In this document: one piece after another, positions 21,944 through 30,500 of the stretch
How the letters are laid out: every line of letters begins with the position of its first letter
How positions within the stretch are numbered: the stretch's first letter is position 1
Assembly (NCBI GenBank): GCA_963662175.1
Contig: OY759218.1
Location: forward strand, 15,342,480 to 15,406,479
From: Aradus depressus
Lineage: Eukaryota > Arthropoda > Insecta > Hemiptera > Aradidae
DNA: 64,000 nucleotides
Direction: 5' to 3'
Translations under genes and position numbers: made by a program
The notes under the pieces: model-generated
The model's database searches: none
Seen by the model: only the letters and a program-made list of their open reading frames with translations
What the model was told of the DNA's origin: nothing

Positions 21944-22075
21944 TGTCCAGGCTTTAACTAAGAGTCGCTTCGGTAGATATAAGCCAGACTCTACTGTGGG
22001 AGTCCTAAATTTTGCCTACCTAGGTATATTCCCCCATGATAGTAACCAGTTTTACGCTCGATCAATGTCTATTGA
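21944..22075 (-). mobile_element. tRNA-derived SINE, 3' fragment
   Basis: In plus sense it shows GACCCATGTCCAGGCTTTAA, GACTCTACTGTGGGAGTCCT and AAATTTTGCCTACC. These correspond to the part of the family from the CCCGGCTTTAAC end up to the CTAAATTTTGTCTACC landmark. The tRNA-like head is missing and the body is rearranged after 22,030. Confidence 0.65.
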
Positions 22076-22380
22076 GCACATCAAATATCATTATTTCTTT
22101 TAGAATTTTCTTTATGTCTAAATAAAGAATTACAAAGAAAAAATACTCTATTTAAATAGATGAGGATATAATCAACATTTATATGCTCTTCACAAAAGTC
22201 TTGAGCTTAAGCCATCCAAAAAAAATATATATAGTTAACATCTTATTAAGTTTTTCAATAGCAAAATTATGATTTGTCTGAGTTTTGTGACGCTCAAATC
22301 AATTTAAAAGAGAGAGCGCTGGTAGTTGAGAGATAGCGTGCTTGCTTACTGAGTCAAGGTTTTTTATCTTCCCTCAGGTT

Positions 22381-22672
22381 CTAAGTTGAGGAACGCGGAC
22401 ATATTGTGGAAACTTGTATGAAACTTTTATGTAAATTTATAACTAGGTTTTGTTAAGAAATATTTCATGAGTTAGCTAACGGTACAGCCGGGGGACTCCC
22501 AAGTTTTAATAGCACCCTTTGACCTGAGATGTATTTGAAGGGTCGCTCTCTGCAAACTGACTTAGTTCATAACTAGACCTGACGATGGTATAAAGCCGAA
22601 ACCGGTAGTTATATGTATATATATCTTTAGTGGAATAGACAATATTTCAAAAAATAAGTTTGTTTTATTAAT
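22381..22672. mobile_element. Insertion within the SINE, 12-bp target duplication
   Basis: TTCCCTCAGGTT occurs directly before (22,369-22,380) and at the end of (22,673-22,684) this 292-bp insert, marking a 12-bp target duplication. The insert ends in an AT-rich tail and carries CTGACGATGGTATAAAGCCG followed by AAACCGGTAG. This hairpin motif is found near the ends of many invertebrate retroelements (see the ribozyme-like note). The variable-length duplication and AT tail suggest target-primed insertion of a short retroelement; the family is not recognised. Confidence 0.6.
22576..22612 (+). ncRNA. Weak hammerhead-like motif
   Basis: CTGACGA (22,579-22,585), a GG...CC stem, GAAA (22,598-22,601) and self-complementary ACCGGT followed by A. 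The core order is that of a hammerhead ribozyme. However, stem I has only two or three pairs, stem II only two, and there is an extra base between CTGACGA and stem II. It is probably a structural relic of a retroelement end rather than an active ribozyme. Confidence 0.25.
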
Positions 22673-22914
22673 TTCCCTCAGGTTATTTAACTGAGAGGTG
22701 AAAAAACCTTAAGCAAGGAGTCCTTTTGATGGGACGCTAAGCGATGGTACCTAGCCTGTACGATGTCAGGTACTCGGTAAAGTCTCATAACCTAGGTGAA
22801 CTCAAATTTAGATCTCCCAAGTAGAGTCGGGCTCCACCGTAGCGATGAAAGAGCGCACTGGTATGCGATATGACCTCTAGTTAGAGCCCGAGCATGGGTT
22901 ACAATAACTAACTC

Positions 22915-23865
22915 AAATTAAAAGAAAATAATACTACACACTTTTAGACGAAAAAGAGTTGTGGACCAAACAAGATATATAAAAACGATTTGTTGCATCA
23001 AATTTAGAAGAAAAAGTTGAATATGAAGTGACTAAAAGCAATATTTTAAAAGGAAACTTTGACTTTCAAAATGTAATTTAACCATCAACACAATTTTTAA
23101 ACTTGAAAGTTTAAATAGCACCACATATCTTTCATCAGATCTAAAAAAAATTCATATCTCCAGCGTTTAAGGACACATCACAATGTTGGTCTTATTGAGA
23201 ACACACTGCATATATTCCATACATATTCAGCCATATAATAATATATGCACATATATATGGTAGCTTGCCAAGAAATTATAATTCAATGGCTCATTTAGCA
23301 ACAAACCCCATTGCCATTAAAACTTCAATTATGTTTTTGACAAAAAACAAAATTTGTAAACTTTAACATTACCTGATATGTTTAATTTGTGAAGTTAATT
23401 TTTAGTTTTTGACAGCGTCACGAAAGCATTTTTTGATTTCCTACTAGACTAGCAACTTTATAACAATTATAATAATATTAAATAATAATTTAATATTAAA
23501 ATTCGTTTGATATTCATGTAAAATGCAGATGGAAAACTGATATAAGAAGTAAACCGAGTGTAGATTTCACTGTAACTCCCCTTCCACATTGCTTGATTTC
23601 GATTTCCTGTAGAAAAAATAAGAATAAATGAATAAGATAATAAAAATAAATTTATTAAAATAATATACAAAATAGTTTTAATCACCCAAGCCAATATACC
23701 CAAGCAAAAATAGTTTTAGAGGCACCCAAGCCACTATGAAAAATAACATCGCAGAGTTTAACGATAATGCAATTACCGGACAGATTCGAGTTAAAAGAGT
23801 TTAATAAAAAAAATAATTTCGTATAAAATAAAAAAGAAAAGACAAGAGGCACAGCTACGACTGTG
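22915..23865. other. Intergenic AT-rich sequence
   Basis: No gene is recognised. The minus frame at 23,467-23,703 is hydrophobic by base composition and has no domain. Confidence 0.5.
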
Positions 23866-23876
23866 CCGCGACCGAT

Positions 23877-24442
23877 GACGTAGAACTACGTCTAGTATAT
23901 TCAGTTTTTTCAAATTAAAACAAAAGAAATTTTTCTTATTTTATTTATTTCATATAAATTTGTGCTATATACAATTCATGGTAACTATCATAATCAATTA
24001 TTTATCAATTTCAGTAGAAGTAGAATGAGCTGTATTATTGTTGTCAATTGTGTAGTAAGATTTATTATAAAACAAGTTCCAATCCTTCATCTTTCATAAA
24101 TAATACATATTACAAATAAAATAAATACATAACTCATCCTCTTTCAAGAGAAGGACGCCTGTTGGTAAAAAGTTTGGTATATTATGGATAGATGGCGGTT
24201 CGCGACTTTTCTACTAACTTTAAGACACGATCATTCGGGTTTTTATGCTGCCGTATTTAAGGTATGAAAGATGAAGGGTTGAAACTTGTTTTATAATAAA
24301 TTGTACTACACAAGCTTTCTATCGGCGTTTGGTTCATTATTCTACGTTTATTATTTTAGGAGATATAGTTCTCAAAGTGTGACATATTTTCGTGACGCAC
24401 TTTAACCACCCATACCGACGGGAAATACGTAGTTCTACGTCA
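23877..24442. mobile_element. Foldback element with palindromic GACGTAGAACTACGTC ends
   Basis: The palindrome GACGTAGAACTACGTC near 23,877-23,892 recurs as TACGTAGTTCTACGTC near 24,426-24,441. Between them a 50-bp inverted repeat pairs 24,048-24,097 (TTGTGTAGTAAGATTTATTA...) with 24,264-24,313. No coding capacity. The outer and inner repeats may belong to one element or to two nested ones. Confidence 0.6.
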
Positions 24443-24444
24443 AA

Positions 24445-24694
24445 ATGTGATATGGCCATAACAGAACCTCCTTATACTAACCACTTTTGTACAGATATCA
24501 CTCCCTCACCCTCACTCCTTACTAGGCATGTGGAATCAGCAGTTTTTCTTGTACCATTTTACAGCGTATGCGAGAGTGACTTTCATACCCATTAATGCCA
24601 GTATGAAATAAATTTGAGAGGGTGGAGAGGGAGTGAGAGTGATCTGTACAGAAGTAATTGGTATAAGAAAGTCCTGTTATGGCTACATCACATA
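24445..24694. mobile_element. Foldback MITE
   Basis: The left arm 24,445-24,518 (ATGTGATATGGCCATAACAG ... TGTACAGATATCACTCCCTC) pairs with the right arm 24,621-24,694 (GGAGTGAGAGTGATCTGTAC ... CTGTTATGGCTACATCACAT), leaving a loop of about 100 bp. The arms differ by scattered substitutions. The overlapping reading frame (24,392-24,595) is therefore not a gene. Confidence 0.75.
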
Positions 24695-24699
24695 TTTAC

Positions 24700-25820
24700 A
24701 TTTTTCTTTAGTTTTTGTCCTTTTCAATAAAAACTACAAATAATAAAATATATTTTAAATTTCGTTGTCATTCGCTACAATTTAAATATTATTTTAAATA
24801 ATTTTAAGTTCATAGCCACACTGGTTTCTGAGCGCTCACAAAGTTTTAATCACATTACACACAAAGAGATATCAACGTGAAAATTATCAAAATATGTTGA
24901 AGGGACCTTGAAAGGTGAAATTCCGTTGAAAACTGAACACGGATTTTCCTACGATCACAATACTTCCTTACACTAAGGTATAAATAATAAAGTAAAAATA
25001 TGTTATTCATGGTCCTCCCAATAAAATGAGTAACCATAGCAGCCAAGCGTAATCGCAAGTTCAGACAAACTTTCAAATTGATGACGTATAATTCACCTCA
25101 GGATGGTAGTTGATACACTTGGATGGTCTTTTTCTAATTTGGTTTTGATCCCATAGTCTGCAGTGGGTGTCCGCTTCTGTCGGTTCTATCTCCTGAGGTG
25201 CGATGCTCAACTGTTTACTCCCGCAGGGGCACAAAGTGTCAACAACAAGCAAAATCAAATTGCTGTGAGGGATTTTCTGGACGCTGAAAGGCCTGCAATC
25301 AAAAATGTTAGGCGGATTAGATTAAAATACAGTAAGCGTCCACTTTCATAATTAATATTAACAGTATATATATAACTAATAATTATCAAATAGTGTGATC
25401 TGCCGACACTCATTCAAGAGTTCCGCAGGTGAAGAATACATGTTCAGCTGTTTATTAATGAATACCGTACTATGAATACAGTTTATATAAATAAAATATA
25501 GTTCTGTAATACAGGTTCTGCCTATTCAACTACTGTGGAAATTGTTGGATTCCATTCTTGATGTTATAGAAAAAAGTAAAAATTGATCCCTTTGTTTCGT
25601 TCACAATCACACCTCAAGAATCACAACTGATTTTTAACAATTTTCCGTTATATTATATCTTACGTTCTACTAGCATTAAAGAATAATGGGCCTAAATCAT
25701 ATGATTTTTTAAAAATATATTGAGTAATTAAATACAGATGTTATTTGAAGCAAGGTCTCTAGGAATATATTCTATTCAATATAATGATACTTAACATTTT
25801 TTGCAGAGATATTGTGAAAC
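24700..25820. other. Intergenic sequence
   Basis: Near 24,899-24,945 there is a second copy of the CCTTGAAA...CCGTTGAAAACTG dispersed repeat also seen near 5943. Overlapping short frames on both strands at 25,073-25,351 have no recognised domain. No gene is supported. Confidence 0.5.
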
Positions 25821-25824
25821 ACTT

Positions 25825-26085
25825 AATAAAAAGTAAAGAAAAAACGTTCGTTTTTTAAAAAAATATTGTCAATTTCACAAAATATATATAATATGGGAGT
25901 ACTTTTGCTATTGCTACCATCTTCAACCACGACTTAACAAATACTGATTTGATGATTAGGTACTCAGTATTTGTTTAAGTCATGGCTGAAGACGGTAGCA
26001 ATACCGAAAGTACTCCCATATTATATAAATCTTGTGAAATAGACAATACTATTTAAAAAACATACGTTTTTTCTTTACTTTTTAT
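25825..26085. mobile_element. Foldback element, 261 bp, with a hammerhead-like core in its right arm
   Basis: A near-perfect palindrome. The left arm 25,825-25,947 and right arm 25,964-26,085 pair along their whole length (AATAAAAAGTAAAGAAAAAA at one end, TTTTTTCTTTACTTTTTATT at the other) around a 16-base loop. Each arm contains TATGGGAGTACTTT or its mirror. The arms differ at scattered sites, so the two copies have aged since duplication. No coding capacity. Confidence 0.85.
25982..26019 (+). ncRNA. Hammerhead-ribozyme-like core with palindromic stem III
   Basis: In order: ATGG (25,982-25,985), CTGAAGA (25,986-25,992), one extra C, GGTA/TACC stem II (25,994-25,997 with 26,002-26,005), and GAAA (26,006-26,009). 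The last A starts the self-complementary AGTACT (26,009-26,014), followed by C as the candidate cleavage base and CCAT (26,016-26,019), which pairs with ATGG as stem I. All conserved core bases of a hammerhead (CUGANGA, GAAA, UH) are present. The self-complementary stem III would allow only a dimeric form. The extra C before stem II is not canonical. The mirror copy in the left arm has lost the core (TTGAAGA, CAAAA). Confidence 0.4.
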
Positions 26086-26279
26086 TCAATATAACATGAA
26101 AATATTATATTTCTTTAATATTTATTTTCACCCCATCTAATGTCCGCTGGTTTTCCATATCACCCTTCAACTGTGTGTAAGGTTCAAGTTATATCAATTC
26201 GATAGTTTTCAAGATATCGAAGGGGGCAGACGGACGTCAAATCTTCGTGAATAGGATTTGATATCCGGTGTCGACCTAC

Positions 26280-26420
26280 AGAGCAGGTAAATTCATTAAT
26301 ATTGTCCAGTTAAAAGACATCGTTCTCAAGGTATTTTACCTCTCAGAGAAAAAACCTAAGGGACCCAGCGAGGTTTCGAACCCGCGATCTTGACCATAAT
26401 AGGCAAGCATGCTACCACTA
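26280..26420 (-). mobile_element. Diverged SINE head at the array's left edge
   Basis: Plus sense: CGTTCTCAAGG, CTCAGAGAAAAAACCTAAGG, then GAGGTTTCGAACCCGCGATC, and AAGCATGCTACC at the distal end. This is the same tRNA-like head (minus strand B box GGTTCGAAACC) with an older, more diverged body. It leads directly into the tandem array; the exact 341-bp repetition starts around 26,349. Confidence 0.65.
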
Positions 26421-27078
26421 ATTAGTAATTTTCTTGTTATAATGTACTTCTAGTTAGATGTTGTGAATCTTGCCCGGCTTTAACTTCGAGGTCATATCGC
26501 TTACTACCAGAGCGCTCTTGTGGACATGAGCCCAACTCTACTATAGGACTCCTAAATTTTGTCTACCCTAAATTTTTATTCACCTAAGGTAAGGGTCTTT
26601 ATTGAGTACCTTGCATCGTACAGGCTCGGAACCATCGCTCAACGTTCCATTTGAAGGGCGGCGTGCTCAAGTTTTTATCATCTCCCAGATAAAAAACCTA
26701 AGGGACCCAGCGAGGTTTCGAACCCGCGATCTTGACCATAATAGGCAAGCATGCTACCACTAATTAGTAATTTTCTTGTTATAATGTACTTCTAGTTAGA
26801 TGTTGTGAATCTTGCCCGGCTTTAACTTCGAGGTCATATCGCTTACTACCAGAGCGCTCTTGTGGACATGAGCCCAACTCTACTATGGGACTCCTAAATT
26901 TTGTCTACCCTAAATTATTATTCACCTAAGGTAAGGGTCTTTATTGAGTACCTTGCATCGTACAGGCTCGGAACCATCGCTCAACGTTCCATTTGAAGGG
27001 CGGCGTGCTCAAGTTTTTATCATCTCCCAGATAAAAAACCTAAGGGCGTCAGCCGGGTTTCGAACCCGCGATTAGTAA
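26349..27078 (-). repeat. Founder-type units of the satellite, 341-bp period
   Basis: The block from 26,349 is repeated almost exactly from 26,690: AAAAAACCTAAGGGACCCAG, ACCATAATAGGCAAGCATGC, ACTAATTAGTAATTTTCTTG and CCCGGCTTTAACTTCGAGGT, then the SINE body. These units keep the native SINE 3' end (CCCGGCTTTAACTTCGAGGT followed by CATATCGCTTACTACC), as in the single copies. The second unit switches head, from AGGGACCCAGCGAGG to the AGGGCGTCAGCCGGG type used by all later monomers, near 27,050. It is therefore a hybrid between the founder and the amplified type. Confidence 0.8.
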
Positions 27079-27379
27079 GCAAGCACGCTACCGGGGCCCT
27101 CCAATTTCTATATAACATTATTATTATTGTTTTTAAGTACAGTAAAACTTCCCTTCATGGACACTTCTTAATAGCGTACATTTCCTTTGATTACTACCAG
27201 AGCGCTCTTGTGGACATGAGCCCAACTCTACTATGGGACTCCTAAATTTTGTCTACCCTAAATTTTATTCACCTAAGGTAAGGGTCTTTATTGAGTACCT
27301 TGCATCGTACAGGCTCGGAACCATCGCTCAACGTTCCATTTGAAGGGCGGCGTGCTCAAGTTTTTATCATCTCCCAGAT

Positions 27380-27385
27380 AAAAAA
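27380..27385 (-). terminator. T6 run downstream of the tRNA-like head (representative monomer)
   Basis: On the minus strand TTTTTT follows the B box by about 20 bp. Pol III stops at runs of four or more T, so any Pol III transcript started at the head would be expected to end here. The run is also present in the dispersed SINE copies, so it predates the satellite. Confidence 0.45.
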
Positions 27386-27390
27386 CCTAA

Positions 27391-27449
27391 GGGCGTCAGC
27401 CGGGTTTCGAACCCGCGATCAGTAAGCAAGCACGCTACCGGGGCCCTCC
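27391..27449 (-). promoter_or_regulatory. tRNA-like head of a representative monomer (Pol III B box)
   Basis: First complete monomer. On the minus strand GGTTCGAAACC (27,413-27,403) is a perfect match to the B-box consensus GGTTCGANNCC bound by TFIIIC. The A-box position reads GGTAGCGTGCTTGC, which lacks the CTGAGAGGTAG bases present in the dispersed SINE copies. The same head recurs in every monomer, giving about 106 B boxes at 348-bp spacing. Confidence 0.7.
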
Positions 27450-27486
27450 AATTTCTATATAACATTATTATTATTGTTTTTAAGTA

Positions 27487-27536
27487 CAGTAAAACTTCCC
27501 TTCATGGACACTTCTTAATAGCGTACATTTCCTTTG
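27487..27536 (+). mobile_element. pogo/Tigger-like terminus inside the monomer spacer (representative)
   Basis: CAGTAAAACTTCCCTTCATG followed by GACACTTCTTAATAGCGTAC and ATTTCC, preceded by TA. This has the layout of pogo/Tigger transposon ends (CAGTAAAACCTC..., GGACACTTCTATA..., GGACATTTCC). Only one end is present per monomer and it joins directly to the SINE 3' part. The likeness is to the general family pattern and was not checked against a specific element. Confidence 0.45.
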
Positions 27537-30500
27537 ATTACTACCAGAGCGCTCTTGTGGACATGAGCCCAACTCTACTATGGGACTCCTAAATTTTGTC
27601 TACCCTAAATTTTTATTCACCTAAGGTAAGGGTCTTTATTGAGTACCTTGCATCGTACAGGCTCGGAACCATCGCTCAACGTTCCATTTGAAGGGCGGCG
27701 TGCTCAAGTTTTTATCATCTCCCAGATAAAAAACCTAAGGGCGTCAGCCGGGTTTCGAACCCGCGATCAGTAAGCAAGCACGCTACCGGGGCCCTCCAAT
27801 TTCTATATAACATTATTATTATTGTTTTTAAGTACAGTAAAACTTCCCTTCATGGACACTTCTTAATAGCGTACATTTCCTTTGATTACTACCAGAGCGC
27901 TCTTGTGGACATGAGCCCAACTCTACTATGGGACTCCTAAATTTTGTCTACCCTAAATTTTTATTCACCTAAGGTAAGGGTCTTTATTGAGTACCTTGCA
28001 TCGTACAGGCTCGGAACCATCGCTCAACGTTCCATTTGAAGGGCGGCGTGCTCAAGTTTTTATCATCTCCCAGATAAAAAACCTAAGGGCGTCAGCCGGG
28101 TTTCGAACCCGCGATCAGTAAACAAGCACGCTACCGGGGCCCTCCAATTTCTATATAACATTATTATTATTGTTTTTAAGTACAGTAAAACTTCCCTTCA
28201 TGGACACTTCTTAATAGCGTACATTTCCTTTGATTACTACCAGAGCGCTCTTGTGGACATGAGCCCAACTCTACTATGGGACTCCTAAATTTTGTCTACC
28301 CTAAATTTTTATTCACCTAAGGTAAGGGTCTTATTGAGTACCTTGCATCGTACAGGCTCGGAACCATCGCTCAACGTTCCATTTGAAGGGCGGCGTGCTC
28401 AAGTTTTTATCATCTCCCAGATAAAAAACCTAAGGGCGTCAGCCGGGTTTCGAACCCGCGATCAGTAAGCAAGCACGCTACCGGGGCCCTCCAATTTCTA
28501 TATAACATTATTATTATTGTTTTTAAGTACAGTAAAACTTCCCTTCATGGACACTTCTTAATAGCGTACATTTCCTTTGATTACTACCAGAGCGCTCTTG
28601 TGGACATGAGCCCAACTCTACTATGGGACTCCTAAATTTTGTCTACCCTAAATTTTTATTCACCTAAGGTAAGGGTCTTTATTGAGTACCTTGCATCGTA
28701 CAGGCTCGGAACCATCGCTCAACGTTCCATTTGAAGGGCGGCGTGCTCAAGTTTTTATCATCTCCCAGATAAAAAACCTAAGGGCGTCAGCCGGGTTTCG
28801 AACCCGCGATCAGTAAGCAAGCACGCTACCGGGGCCCTCCAATTTCTATATAACATTATTATTATTGTTTTTAAGTACAGTAAAACTTCCCTTCATGGAC
28901 ACTTCTTAATAGCGTACATTTCCTTTGATTACTACCAGAGCGCTCTTGTGGACATGAGCCCAACTCTACTATGGGACTCCTAAATTTTGTCTACCCTAAA
29001 TTTTTATTCACCTAAGGTAAGGGTCTTTATTGAGTACCTTGCATCGTACAGGCTCGGAACCATCGCTCAACGTTCCATTTGAAGGGCGGCGTGCTCAAGT
29101 TTTTATCATCTCCCAGATAAAAAACCTAAGGGCGTCAGCCGGGTTTCGAACCCGCGATCAGTAAACAAGCACGCTACCGGGGCCCTCCAATTTCTATATA
29201 ACATTATTATTATTGTTTTTAAGTACAGTAAAACTTCCCTTCATGGACACTTCTTAATAGCGTACATTTCCTTTGATTACTACAAGAGCGCTCTTGTGGA
29301 CATGAGCCCAACTCTACTATGGGACTCCTAAATTTTGTCTACCCTAAATTTTTATTCACCTAAGGTAAGGGTCTTTATTGAGTACCTTGCATCGTACAGG
29401 CTCGGAACCATCGCTCAACGTTCCATTTGAAGGGCGGCGTGCTCAAGTTCTTATCATCTCCCAGATAAAAAACCTAAGGGCGTCAGCCGGGTTTCGAACC
29501 CGCGATCAGTAAGCAAGCACGCTACCGGGGCCCTCCAATTTCTATATAACATTATTATTATTGTTTTTAAGTACAGTAAAACTTCCCTTCATGGACACTT
29601 CTTAATAGCGTACATTTCCTTTGATTACTACCAGAGCGCTCTTGTGGACATGAGCCTAACTCTACTATGGGACTCCTAAATTTTGTCTACCCTAAATTTT
29701 TATTCACCTAAGGTAAGGGTCTTTATTGAGTACCTTGCATCGTACAGGCTCGGAACCATCGCTCAACGTTCCATTTGAAGGGCGGCGTGCTCAAGTTTTT
29801 ACCATCTCCCAGATAAAAAACCTAAGGGCGTCAGCCGGGTTTCGAACCCGCGATCAGTAAACAAGCACGCTACCGGGGCCCTCCAATTTCTATATAACAT
29901 TATTATTATTGTTTTTAAGTACAGTAAAACTTCCCTTCATGGACACTTCTTAATAGCGTACATTTCCTTTGATTACTACCAGAGCACTCTTGTGGACATG
30001 AGCCCAACTCTACTATGGGACTCCTAAATTTTGTCTACCCTAAATTTTTATTCACCTAAGGTAAGGGTCTTTATTGAGTACCTTGCATCGTACAGGCTCG
30101 GAACCATCGCTCAACGTTCCATTTGAAGGGCGGCGTGCTCAAGTTTTTATCATCTCCCAGATAAAAAACCTAAGGGCGTCAGCCGGGTTTCGAACCCGCG
30201 ATCAGTAAGCAAGCACGCTACCGGGGCCCTCCAATTTCTATATAACATTATTATTATTGTTTTTAAGTACAGTAAAACTTCCCTTCATGGACACTTCTTA
30301 ATAGCGTACATTTCCTTTGATTACTACCAGAGCGCTCTTGTGGACATGAGCCCAACTCTACTATGGGACTCCTAAATTTTGTCTACCCTAAATTTTTATT
30401 CACCTAAGGTAAGGGTCTTTATTGAGTACCTTGCATCGTACAGGCTCGGAACCATCGCTCAACGTTCCATTTGAAGGGCGGCGTGCTCAAGTTTTTATCA

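Larger units (their letters stand above)
22311..22912 (+). mobile_element. tRNA-derived SINE split by a later insertion
   Basis: The head GAGAGCGCTGGTAGTTGAGA carries an intact-looking A box, followed by GCGTGCTTGCTTACTGAGTC. The B box is deleted. After a 292-bp insertion the body resumes with AAGCAAGGAGTCC, GGGACGCTAAGCGATGG, GCCTGTACGATG and GTAGAGTCGGGCTCC. It ends at GCGCACTGGTATGCGATATG and TTAGAGCCCGAGCATG. It runs opposite to the satellite. Its head retains the A-box bases that the satellite monomers have lost. Confidence 0.75.

Noticed and set aside
24392..24595. 67-codon frame near 24.4 kb
   Set aside because: It covers the junction of two foldback elements and one arm of an inverted repeat; no protein character.
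25073..25351. Overlapping frames on both strands
   Set aside because: Both are short, overlap each other antiparallel and show no recognisable motif. I cannot choose either as a gene.
27391..27449. CENP-B box in the satellite monomer
   Set aside because: I looked for the TTCG....A..CGGG pattern; TTTCGAACCCGCG has the wrong spacing and is simply the T-loop/B-box region.
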